A stretch of 41,179 nt of DNA from assembly GCF_016900895.1 (NCBI RefSeq), contig NZ_JAFEUN010000029.1, positions 1 to 41,179 of the forward strand. Direction: 5' to 3'. Position numbers and translations under genes: made by a program. Of the stretch, positions 1-8,185 are shown piece after piece; within the stretch, counting starts at the first letter, position 1, and each line of letters opens with the position of its first letter. The stretch comes from Parashewanella hymeniacidonis. Lineage in GTDB: Bacteria > Pseudomonadota > Gammaproteobacteria > Enterobacterales > Shewanellaceae. The notes under the pieces were generated by a model. It saw nothing but the letters and a program-made list of their open reading frames with translations. It searched no databases and was not told where the DNA came from.

Positions 1-1386
1 TCCTTCTGGAAACGCTCACTAAAAACAAATTTGCTTTTGATATTTATCACCAGAGTTGGACTTCCTGCTCTGGCGAGCTCGCTTGTATTTGTGACTTTAG
101 ATCATATAGATCTGATCAGTCCCGATTATATCGAAACCACGACAACCCGTATTGGTAAATCTACAATGAGATCGATAGATGCAACGATTTCAGGACCCAT
201 TATGGAAATGGATGCTGGCGATGTTTTGTTAGCTTTCGGTGCTGAATATCGTAAAGAGTCGATTTCTGACAATCCAGATGATCAGTACTTACGTGGAGAG
301 GTGTTTGGTACTGAGGCGACTCAAGCTAATGGTAGTCGAGACAATAAATCCATTTACGCCGAATTAGCCATACCTTTACATGATACGTTCGAACTTCAAT
401 TCGCATTAAGACACGAACGCTACAGTGACTTCGGTAATACGACGGATCCTAAAGTTAGTTTCTTATGGAATCCGATGGAAGATCTTTCCTTCCGGGGGTC
501 ATATGGTACGGCATTTAGAGCTCCATCACTGCATCAGCTTGGTCTAGGAAAAACTGATGAATCTCCAACTCTGGTGGATAAAGCGCGTTGTGCTCTAGTT
601 GGGCTTGGATGTGAACCTTTTGAGTTCACTGCAGAGTTTGAAGGTAACCCTGACTTACAACCTGAAGAATCAAAAAGTTATAACTTAGGTGTCATTTTTA
701 ATATTACTGAGGATTTGGACTTTTCTGTAGATTATTACAATTACAAAATTGAAAATATCATCGATTCTGATACTCAATTTGTATTGAGTAACTTTGGAAC
801 AGACCCTTCAGTGGTTGAGCGTATTCCTACTGGCGTAGCTGGAGATCCTGGTGAAGTAGTTCGCATTTTTGATACTTTCCAAAATATTGGTAACCTTGAT
901 ACTTCAGGTATCGATCTTGATGTAAATTATCAATTAGAGACCGGTGCTGGTGACTTTAATTTTTCATATGCACTTAATTACATCATCTCATATGAAGACA
1001 AGCGTAATGATGGTAATGGCGGTTATCGAATAGATACTGTCGAAGGTGATTTTGAGCAGCCGGAATTCCGTTGGAGAGCCGGAGCAGATTGGAAAACTGA
1101 TGATTTTGTTTCTAATTTATCATTGAATTATATCGGTGAATTTAAGCAAGATGAGTCTGTGCGAATTCAAAAAGACGGTACAGTATTGAGAGATGTAGAT
1201 TCGATGATAACTGTAGATGCGCGAGTGAGTTATTATGGCGTTGAGAATACGGTATTAACTCTAGGTGCAACGAACTTACTTGATGAAGAACCACCATTTA
1301 TTTATAACGAGTTTATGGGATTCTCTACAAATGTTCACAGTGGCCAAGGCCGTTATTGGTATGTGAACGCATCGTATAAGTTTTAA
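1..1386 (+). CDS. TonB-dependent outer-membrane receptor, C-terminal part (5' end outside window)
   Basis: The frame is open from base 1, so the start lies upstream of the window. About 460 residues of a TonB-dependent receptor beta-barrel are present. From about residue 65 it reads like the family: ISGPIMEMDAGDVLLAFGAE followed by YRKES, then FRGSYGTAFRAPSLHQL and NPDLQPEESKSYNLGV, the usual extracellular-loop and strand pattern. It ends GRYWYVNASYKF, with the terminal aromatic residue used for barrel assembly. Such receptors import siderophores, vitamin B12, oligosaccharides or peptides across the outer membrane using TonB-ExbB-ExbD energy; the ligand cannot be read here because the plug domain is missing. 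The first 35 or so residues in this frame look unlike the family (hydrophobic, LLLIFITRVGLPALASSL), which may mean a frameshift near bases 80-110. A strong terminator follows directly. Confidence 0.85.
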   Translation, partial: SFWKRSLKTNLLLIFITRVGLPALASSLVFVTLDHIDLISPDYIETTTTRIGKSTMRSIDATISGPIMEMDAGDVLLAFGAEYRKESISDNPDDQYLRGEVFGTEATQANGSRDNKSIYAELAIPLHDTFELQFALRHERYSDFGNTTDPKVSFLWNPMEDLSFRGSYGTAFRAPSLHQLGLGKTDESPTLVDKARCALVGLGCEPFEFTAEFEGNPDLQPEESKSYNLGVIFNITEDLDFSVDYYNYKIENIIDSDTQFVLSNFGTDPSVVERIPTGVAGDPGEVVRIFDTFQNIGNLDTSGIDLDVNYQLETGAGDFNFSYALNYIISYEDKRNDGNGGYRIDTVEGDFEQPEFRWRAGADWKTDDFVSNLSLNYIGEFKQDESVRIQKDGTVLRDVDSMITVDARVSYYGVENTVLTLGATNLLDEEPPFIYNEFMGFSTNVHSGQGRYWYVNASYKF

Positions 1387-1405
1387 AGTATAAAATTTTA
1401 AAGCA

Positions 1406-1437
1406 AATAAAGGCTTGCCAAAGGGCAAGCCTTTATT
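1406..1437. terminator. Bidirectional intrinsic terminator between the receptor gene and recN
   Basis: A 14-base perfect inverted repeat (1406-1419 pairs with 1424-1437, GC-rich core GGCTTGCC) encloses an AAAG loop. The arms start with AATAAA and end with TTTATT, so both strands give a stem followed by a U-rich tail. It sits between convergent genes and probably serves both. Confidence 0.85.
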
Positions 1438-1438
1438 A

Positions 1439-3097
1439 TTAATGAATTAGAAGCTCCTGAGCATTTGCCAATGAGCTTTGCGTGATGGTATCCCCAGCCA
1501 ATAACCGAGCTAGCTCTTCGATTCTTTGCTCTTTATTTAACGGAGTCATAGAAGTTTCAGTTTGTCCTTTAGCTGACTTCTTGTTAACAAACATATGCTG
1601 ATGACCATTACCTGCGACTTGTGGCAAGTGAGTAACACAAAATACTTGAGTCGATTCGCCAAGGCTTCTTAGCATTCTGCCAACTACTGCTGCAGTAGGG
1701 CCTGAAATACCAACATCAACTTCGTCAAATATTAGCGTAGGTGTAGATACTTTCTGAGCGGTAATCACTTGAATGCCTAACCCTATTCTTGAAAGTTCGC
1801 CGCCAGAAGCAACCTTAGAAATAGGCTGCAGAGGTTGCCCTGGATTGGTTGTTACTAAAAATTCGATACTGTCTCCACCGATGTTTGAAATGTTTTCCTC
1901 ACTATGGTTCACTTCAATCTCAAACTTCCCTTTAGGCATATTAAGTTGATGGATAGACTGAGTAACCAGTTTATCGAGCTCTTTAGCGTATCGCTTTCGG
2001 CTTTGGCTAAGCCTTTTTGCTGCTCGCTGATACTTGTCTATGGCAGAATCAAGAATGAGGTGCATATCATCAAGCTTGCCTTCATCTAAAGAGATTTGTT
2101 CAAGTTCGGTTTTAACTGACTGATGATGAGAGAAGAGTTCGTTTGGCGCGACGATGTGCTTTCGAGCAAGTTGCATTGTTTTTGAGAGTCTTTGTTCAAT
2201 GTACTCAAAATGCTCTGGGTCTTGTTCTAAGTTGCTTAAATAATGCTGAATTTCACCACTACTTTCCTGAATTTGAATCAACGCATTATTCAGCATTTCT
2301 CCGACGGTTTTAAGATCTGGGTCAAATGATTCGAGATCAGCAGCAAGCGAACTCGCTTGGTTAAGCATTGACTCAATATTTTCATCAGAGTCACAGAGTA
2401 AGCTTAAGCTCTGCTGGCAATGGCTTATTAGGTCTGTGCTGTTGGCAAGCTTTTTATGCTCTTGTTCAATTTGTTCAAACTCATTTTCTTTCAAATCAAA
2501 CTCATCAAATTCTTGCACTTGGTATTCTAATAATTGCTGGCGAGCTTTACGTTCCTCTTGGGAAGCAAATAGCTGTTTTAGCTCAGACTCAATACGCTTA
2601 ACATTTTTATATTGTTTCTCAACATCATTAAGTAACCCCTGATGATTAGCGTAACTATCAAGAAGATCTAATTGGTGTTCATTTTTTAGCATCGCATGGT
2701 GAGCATGCTGACCATGAACGGCAATAAGTAGCTGTCCAATTGACTTGAGCTGTGAAAGTGGAACAGGGTTGCTATTAATGTATGCGCGAGAGCGACCTTC
2801 AGAAGTAATGGTTCTTCTTAAAATGCATTCTTCATCACTATGAAGATCTTGATCTTCGAGCCATCTTTTTGCCAGAGGGAGTTTATCAATATTGAACGTC
2901 GCTGATATTTCTGTTTTATTGGCACCGGGGCGCACAGCATGTGTATCTGCACGGTTTCCAAGGCAGAGTCCTAGCGCATCAATAGCGATAGATTTACCTG
3001 CGCCAGTCTCGCCAGTAATACTCGTCATCCCTTTACTGAAATCGAGCTCTAAAAAACGAACGATAGCGAAATTGTTGATACTCAGTTGGCAAAGCAT
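1439..3097 (-). CDS. recN: DNA repair protein RecN
   Basis: RecN is an SMC-like ATPase that acts in recombinational repair of double-strand breaks. Starting at MLCQLSINNFAIV gives 552 residues, close to the E. coli length. Walker A GETGAGKS is at residues 29-36. A long coiled-coil region fills the middle (about 150-370), and the ABC signature ASGGELSRIGLG and Walker B TLIFDEVDVGISG lie near the C-terminus. An in-frame upstream ATG at 3121 would add eight residues, but the start at 3097 matches the family N-terminus and has AGGGA about ten bases upstream, so it is preferred. Two LexA boxes lie 73-114 bases upstream, as expected for an SOS gene. It is transcribed alone, between a terminator for yjaG upstream and a shared terminator downstream. 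Confidence 0.97.
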   Translation of the reverse strand: MLCQLSINNFAIVRFLELDFSKGMTSITGETGAGKSIAIDALGLCLGNRADTHAVRPGANKTEISATFNIDKLPLAKRWLEDQDLHSDEECILRRTITSEGRSRAYINSNPVPLSQLKSIGQLLIAVHGQHAHHAMLKNEHQLDLLDSYANHQGLLNDVEKQYKNVKRIESELKQLFASQEERKARQQLLEYQVQEFDEFDLKENEFEQIEQEHKKLANSTDLISHCQQSLSLLCDSDENIESMLNQASSLAADLESFDPDLKTVGEMLNNALIQIQESSGEIQHYLSNLEQDPEHFEYIEQRLSKTMQLARKHIVAPNELFSHHQSVKTELEQISLDEGKLDDMHLILDSAIDKYQRAAKRLSQSRKRYAKELDKLVTQSIHQLNMPKGKFEIEVNHSEENISNIGGDSIEFLVTTNPGQPLQPISKVASGGELSRIGLGIQVITAQKVSTPTLIFDEVDVGISGPTAAVVGRMLRSLGESTQVFCVTHLPQVAGNGHQHMFVNKKSAKGQTETSMTPLNKEQRIEELARLLAGDTITQSSLANAQELLIH

Positions 3098-3169
3098 AAT
3101 GTTGTCCCTGTTAGCATCCATTACTATTCAATATGTTGAGAAAGGTAATTGATCAGTCATTATCAAAAC

Positions 3170-3189
3170 TACTGTACTGATAAACAGTA
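3170..3189 (-). promoter_or_regulatory. LexA (SOS) box 1 of recN
   Basis: TACTGTACTGATAAACAGTA fits CTGT-N8-ACAG exactly, the gammaproteobacterial LexA operator. It lies upstream of recN and overlaps a possible minus-strand -10 (TATACT, complement of 3186-3191). Confidence 0.88.
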
Positions 3190-3191
3190 TA

Positions 3192-3211
3192 TACTGATTT
3201 TATATACAGTA
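3192..3211 (-). promoter_or_regulatory. LexA (SOS) box 2 of recN
   Basis: TACTGATTTTATATACAGTA has CTGA-N8-ACAG, one base off the consensus half-site. Its centre is about 22 bases from box 1, so two LexA dimers would sit on nearly the same face of the helix. E. coli recN also has more than one box. Confidence 0.8.
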
Positions 3212-3248
3212 AATAGCTTTTGCTAAAAATTCGATAAAAGACAGAGAC

Positions 3249-3275
3249 AAAAAAGCCAGCATAAGCGCTGGCTTT
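3249..3275 (-). terminator. Intrinsic terminator of barA-yjaG
   Basis: On the minus strand a 9-base stem with core AGCCAGC/GCTGGCT and a six-base loop runs into six U residues (A3249-3254 on plus). It lies 18 bases past the yjaG stop codon and separates that operon from recN. Confidence 0.85.
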
Positions 3276-3293
3276 CTGTGTATTGCTTGGTTG

Positions 3294-3890
3294 TTAGCCT
3301 ACGCTAATACCAATATTTGAAATGCCACTATCGACAATTTCTTTACGAAGTTCTTTTACAAAGGCTGATGATATCTTGTTTTCTTCAATGACATCTAACA
3401 GCATTGATTGCAGCTCACGTTCTTCATTCATAGCTGGATGTTCAAAAACATAATCATCCAGTGCCGCTTCGCTTAATTCTTGTTCACAAGTAGCTTCGAT
3501 GTAATTAGCCACTGTACTAGAAGAAAGCTTACTGATGTTGGTGATATCATCTTCTACTTTACTTTGTATTGCACTGAGTAGAGCAATTAATGCAGAAACT
3601 GCATCTAAAGCAGGGAAAACACCATAAGAATCAAAATCTACTGGTTCAGGCGCAACTTCGTCTAAACGCTCTAAGTAAATATCGATATTCAGTTTAAGTT
3701 TATTATCATACTGCTTTTGCCATAAAAGGTTTAAAGTCGTATCTAAAACTTGTGGGTTACCAAATTCACAGACTTCAGAAAAAAGCTGATAATTTGGATA
3801 CATTCTTTGACAAAGTGCGATGGCAAAGAGTTGTTTTTGAGGAAGACTAAGCGCTTTAAGGCGCTTAAAAAAGCCTGTTTTTTTAGTCAT
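3294..3890 (-). CDS. yjaG: YjaG family protein (DUF416)
   Basis: A 198-residue soluble protein matching the YjaG/DUF416 family in length (E. coli YjaG is about 196) and in sequence features: the N-terminal segment LKALSLPQKQLFAIALCQRM, the central LERLDEVAPEPVDFDSYGVFPALDAV region (two separate matches), and an acidic C-terminal half. The family has no well-established biochemical role. Its start codon overlaps the barA stop codon by one base (TAATG), so it is probably translated by coupling to barA. That would link its dosage to the BarA sensor kinase, but a functional link is only inference. An intrinsic terminator follows. Confidence 0.88.
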   Translation of the reverse strand: MTKKTGFFKRLKALSLPQKQLFAIALCQRMYPNYQLFSEVCEFGNPQVLDTTLNLLWQKQYDNKLKLNIDIYLERLDEVAPEPVDFDSYGVFPALDAVSALIALLSAIQSKVEDDITNISKLSSSTVANYIEATCEQELSEAALDDYVFEHPAMNEERELQSMLLDVIEENKISSAFVKELRKEIVDSGISNIGISVG

Positions 3891-6712
3891 TAACTAATTT
3901 CCGACGACAGCTGCGAAATCACTTGTTTAATTGCAGATTCTACCTTAGTTAACTCATCAAGTAACTCAAGAATTTCAGGTTCTAGCATTTCCGCTGTATG
4001 CCCTTGCTTCAAGGAAGACTCAATTTGCTGACAAAGCTTCTGGGTAGTTGGCACTCCGCAGTAGCAACAAGCACCGTGTAACTTATGAATAATGGCAAGC
4101 ATAGCTTCATTGTTTCTAGATTCTAACGCTTCATCAATAAGTTGAGTTGTTTCAGGCATCGTATCGAGCAACATTTTTAGCATTTCAATTGCAAGCTCTT
4201 GTTTTTGGCTTGCTTGAGTTAAGCATAATTCCCAATTTAATGTGTGAACATCAAAGTGGGTAAACTTAGGGCGCACAACCCATTTATCAATCACATTACT
4301 GAGTGCTTTGTCATCGATAGGTTTTGGTAGGTGCCCCTCAATGCCACTGCTAAGAATTTTTTGTTTTTCTTCGTCTATAGCGTGTGCTGTAACCGCAATT
4401 ACAGGCGTATTGCGATTGACCGACTTTTCCCTAATTAATTGAGTAGCCGCAATACCGTCAATATCAGGCATTTGAATATCCATCAGGATTAAATCAAAGC
4501 GTTGACTTTGAGATATTTTTACCGCATCAGCACCACTGGCTGCAGTAACGACATTGGTAACCAGTTCCTCAAGTAAGGTTTTAATCAGCATTAAGTTAGC
4601 CGGGTTATCATCAACAGCTAAAACAGTAAGGCTCTTTCTATCATTAACGATAGGCTGCTTTATATCGATTGGCTCAGCTGGCTGTTCAGTATTTTGTGAA
4701 TAGAGAAGCTGTCTAGCGAGTGCTAGGTCAGTAAACGGTGTTGAAATGATGCCATCGACAGAGCCTCTTAGTTTCTCGATGTCTTGTTCATTCTGGTGGC
4801 AGTCATGCAGCAAAAATACGCGTCCGACTTTAGGTTGAGCGATGTCGAGAATGGCAGATACTTCTTTTTCATGGCATAAACCATTACAACTTAAAATGAG
4901 GTAGTCAAAACTTAATGAAGAAGCGAGCTTCGCTTTTAAATCATCTAATGATGTTGCCATACGATAATGAATGTTCCACAAGCGCATCTTCTTTGCGAGC
5001 ATATTGGATGATAGGGTACGCGTCTCATAAATGAGTATTGATTTGTTACTTAATGATTTAATGGGTATTGAATCACCAAGCTTAAATTGACAAAGTTCAA
5101 GTGGCATTGTGAACCAAAACTTTGAACCAAAACCTTCTTTGGATGAGAATGAAATCTCTCCATTTAATGAACTCACTAAACGTTGAGTGATGATTAATCC
5201 TAAACCTGTGCCACCAAACCTTCTTGATATGGATGACTCGGCTTGAGTAAAAGCTTGGAATAGGTTTTTTTGATGTTCTTTCCTAATTCCAATGCCTGTA
5301 TCTTGAACTTCAAAACGTAAAATAACTTTATTCAGGTGACTAGATTCCAGTGAAACTTTAACGCTAATGCTTCCTGCGTCGGTAAACTTAATGGCATTGC
5401 CGACTAGGTTTGTAATAATTTGATTAAGGTGCATGGAATCGCCGTTCACGTTATCCGGAACATCCGCTTCAACGTCAACAACGATTTCTAGGCCTTTTTC
5501 ATGAGCCGATGTAGATATAATCGCAAGCGTTTCATCTAGACAATCCCTCAATCCAAATGGAATGTTTTCGATGACCATCTTTCCGGCTTCAAGCTTTGAG
5601 AAATCGAGAATGTCATTAATGATACTGAGTAAATTGTTCGCACTTCTTTCAATGGTTTGGATGTATTCTAATTGACTCGAATGAAGGGGCGTCTTGGCTA
5701 ATTGCTTAGAGAAACCAATAACGCCATTAAGTGGCGTTCTCAACTCATGAGACATATTAGCCAAAAATTCAGATTTTGTTCTACTGGCTTCCTGAGCTCG
5801 CTTCTTAGCCATATCTAATTCAACGTTTTGAATCTCAATTTGCTCAAGAGTTTTCAACAAATCCCCAGTAGCTTGCTGAACACTTTCATCGGTTTCTGTT
5901 CGGTAATGCTGCACTGAGTGGGCGAGGTAATTGATTCCTTCTTTCATTGTATCAAGTTCAGAAATATACGACTTATCAATAAGTGACACATTAGTGCCAT
6001 AGCGAACGTGAGTAATTAAACTGGTTATTTCTGATATTGGCCCAGTGAAATAACGAACTAAACGAATCGTAAACAGTAAGTTTATTTGAACACCACAAAG
6101 CACGACAATAAACGCAAGAATGATAGATGTATGGTGTCCTTCTGTGGCCTTTTCATTGTCGAAAATAATAGAAATATAGCCGAGCATAGGTCCCGGTTTG
6201 AATTTTGAGTGCGGTTGATCCAGTTTCGAGCGTTCATCATCAGATAATTTAAAAATAGGGGCTCTAACAAGAATGTCATTTCCTATGTATTGTAATTCTT
6301 GTTTTGTCAGAGTAATTAAAGAGTTTTCATAACGCATTCCATCTACTTCACCTTGAAAGTGGGAGGTGACGAAGAGTTGATTTTGGTCATCAAAAACAGA
6401 GATTGAGCGAACAAAGCCACGTTCATTTAACTGCAAGTTGGTTAATAGTCTTTTCGCTTCATCTCGTTGATTGTTACTGATAGAGATTGCCAGTGATAGT
6501 GCAACAGGATCTGTAATTCGTTTGATTCTATCTTTCACTTGCGAATCTTCATCGTATGTTTTGTTTACGGTGAAGATCGTGGCGAGTACAATACCCATTA
6601 CCAAAGTGGGGATGAGAGCTAAAAGTAACACCCATACCCGCAAATTACTTTTTGAAGCGTCGGAATCAATTTTAGTTTTTGAAGTTTGAAATCCGTTATT
6701 AAAATCTTGCAA
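3890..6712 (-). CDS. barA: Hybrid sensor histidine kinase BarA
   Basis: BarA is the tripartite inner-membrane kinase that phosphorylates UvrY and so drives the CsrB-type small RNAs in the Csr carbon-storage network. Seen in the 940 residues: membrane segments near 26-48 and 195-215 flanking a periplasmic domain, a HAMP region about 215-270, H-box SHELRTPLNG with His322, N-box NLVGNAIKF, G-boxes DTGIGI and GTGLGL, a receiver domain with DDNPANL and phosphoacceptor Asp745 (LMDIQMPD) and Lys797, and a C-terminal Hpt domain with His876 in HKLHGACCYCG. The start is TTG, chosen because AAGAG lies six to eight bases upstream and an in-frame stop occurs eight codons earlier. The N-terminus is about 25 residues longer than in E. 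coli. It is divergent from rlmD, as in many relatives, and precedes yjaG in an operon. Confidence 0.95.
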   Translation of the reverse strand: MQDFNNGFQTSKTKIDSDASKSNLRVWVLLLALIPTLVMGIVLATIFTVNKTYDEDSQVKDRIKRITDPVALSLAISISNNQRDEAKRLLTNLQLNERGFVRSISVFDDQNQLFVTSHFQGEVDGMRYENSLITLTKQELQYIGNDILVRAPIFKLSDDERSKLDQPHSKFKPGPMLGYISIIFDNEKATEGHHTSIILAFIVVLCGVQINLLFTIRLVRYFTGPISEITSLITHVRYGTNVSLIDKSYISELDTMKEGINYLAHSVQHYRTETDESVQQATGDLLKTLEQIEIQNVELDMAKKRAQEASRTKSEFLANMSHELRTPLNGVIGFSKQLAKTPLHSSQLEYIQTIERSANNLLSIINDILDFSKLEAGKMVIENIPFGLRDCLDETLAIISTSAHEKGLEIVVDVEADVPDNVNGDSMHLNQIITNLVGNAIKFTDAGSISVKVSLESSHLNKVILRFEVQDTGIGIRKEHQKNLFQAFTQAESSISRRFGGTGLGLIITQRLVSSLNGEISFSSKEGFGSKFWFTMPLELCQFKLGDSIPIKSLSNKSILIYETRTLSSNMLAKKMRLWNIHYRMATSLDDLKAKLASSLSFDYLILSCNGLCHEKEVSAILDIAQPKVGRVFLLHDCHQNEQDIEKLRGSVDGIISTPFTDLALARQLLYSQNTEQPAEPIDIKQPIVNDRKSLTVLAVDDNPANLMLIKTLLEELVTNVVTAASGADAVKISQSQRFDLILMDIQMPDIDGIAATQLIREKSVNRNTPVIAVTAHAIDEEKQKILSSGIEGHLPKPIDDKALSNVIDKWVVRPKFTHFDVHTLNWELCLTQASQKQELAIEMLKMLLDTMPETTQLIDEALESRNNEAMLAIIHKLHGACCYCGVPTTQKLCQQIESSLKQGHTAEMLEPEILELLDELTKVESAIKQVISQLSSEIS

Positions 6713-6819
6713 AGAATACTCTTTATTATTGTTGTTTTAGCTTCCCGTTTTCCGCAATCTAGCTCTGAGAAGTTCTGATGAACCTCAGATGCTAATACTT
6801 TATCCATTTTGAGGCAAAT

Positions 6820-8145
6820 ATGGCGCAGTTTTTTAAAAATAAACCCCGAAATTCAAAGAAAACATCACCAAAAATGACAATGGAAATCCGTCAGCTCGAT
6901 CATTTAGGTGCAGGGGTTGCGCATCATCAAGGTAAAGTTGTGTTTGTTCCGGGGGCATTAACATCAGAAAAGGTCGAATTACAACTCGTAGAGCAGAAGA
7001 AAAAGTTCGCAAAAGGTAAGTTACTTAATGTCATTGAAGAGAGTGATGAACGCATTAAGCCCGAGTGCCCACATTTTAATCATTGTGGCGGCTGCGATTT
7101 ACAGCACCTAAAAATTGAAAACCAAAGAAAACATAAAGTTGAATCGCTCAAGCAAATTTTTAGTAAATTGACGGGTATTGAACCTGAGATTGTATCTATC
7201 ATCGAGGGCGAAGATAAGCATTATCGACGTCGAGCAAAACTTGCTACCTACTTTGATACAAACAAAAAACAGTTAATCGTGGGTTTTCGTCAACTTGCGA
7301 GTCATGAAATTGAATCGATTAAAACTTGTATGGTGATTGCGCCGAAACTATCGATATTGATTGAGCCCTTGTCATTAGTTCTGAATCAACTGAAAGGCGT
7401 TAGAACGATTGGACATGTTGAATTAATTGCTGGAGAGAATGCAATTTTTGTGGTCATACGCACTCCTAAAGCAATTGGGGAATCGGATAAGAGCTTGCTT
7501 AAGAACTTTGCAGCTAGCCATAACGTTATTTTGCAGCTTCAACATGATAACGAGATAGAACAACTTTTTGGTGAAAAAAAACAACCTATCTATAAAGTGA
7601 ATGATACTGCATTAGCGTTTAACCCAGGAAACTTTGTACAGGTTAACGGTGATATTAATCAGAAGATGGTTGCACAAGCCATTGATTGGCTTAAACCAAA
7701 CAGCAGTGACCGAGTATTAGACCTGTTCTGTGGAATGGGTAATTTTAGTCTGCCATTAGCTAAGCTATGCGACAAAGTTGTGGGTATTGAAGGTGTTGAT
7801 GCGGCTGTAGAGCAAGCTAAGCAAAATGCGCGAACAAATCATATTGAAAATGCAGAGTTTTATGAGTGTGATTTAACATCGGATATCACTGAAAAAGCGT
7901 GGTATGGCAAAGTGGACAAGTTGCTATTAGATCCTGCACGGGCAGGCGCTTATGAAGCCCTGCAAAAAGTAAGAAAGATGAACCCTGAACGTATTGTTTA
8001 TGTGTCTTGTGATCCCGCAAGTTTATCAAGAGACTCAAAGTTATTGATTGATGATGGATATGAATTGCAGAAATTGTCTATGATTGATATGTTTCCTCAG
8101 ACTCATCATATTGAAGCTATGGCGCTTTTTACAAGAGAGTCTTAA
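6820..8145 (+). CDS. rlmD: 23S rRNA (uracil-1939-C5)-methyltransferase RlmD
   Basis: RlmD (RumA) transfers a methyl group from S-adenosylmethionine to U1939 of 23S rRNA. The 441-residue product has an N-terminal TRAM domain (about 15-75), four cysteines for a 4Fe-4S cluster (Cys83, Cys89, Cys92 in CPHFNHCGGC, and Cys170), the SAM-binding motif DLFCGMGNF at 301-309, LLLDPARAG at 368-376, and the catalytic nucleophile Cys397 in YVSCDPASLSRD. The RBS GAGG precedes the ATG. It is the first gene of a plus-strand run and lies 41 bases before relA, so co-transcription is likely. Confidence 0.97.
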   Translation: MAQFFKNKPRNSKKTSPKMTMEIRQLDHLGAGVAHHQGKVVFVPGALTSEKVELQLVEQKKKFAKGKLLNVIEESDERIKPECPHFNHCGGCDLQHLKIENQRKHKVESLKQIFSKLTGIEPEIVSIIEGEDKHYRRRAKLATYFDTNKKQLIVGFRQLASHEIESIKTCMVIAPKLSILIEPLSLVLNQLKGVRTIGHVELIAGENAIFVVIRTPKAIGESDKSLLKNFAASHNVILQLQHDNEIEQLFGEKKQPIYKVNDTALAFNPGNFVQVNGDINQKMVAQAIDWLKPNSSDRVLDLFCGMGNFSLPLAKLCDKVVGIEGVDAAVEQAKQNARTNHIENAEFYECDLTSDITEKAWYGKVDKLLLDPARAGAYEALQKVRKMNPERIVYVSCDPASLSRDSKLLIDDGYELQKLSMIDMFPQTHHIEAMALFTRES

Positions 8146-8185
8146 TTCTAATAGTTTTGTGGTTAATACCAAAAGGAAGTTATAA

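Noticed and set aside
6619-6807. ATG at 6807 as an alternative barA start or a small upstream gene
   Set aside because: It is in a different frame from barA and would overlap it; barA has a TTG with its own RBS.
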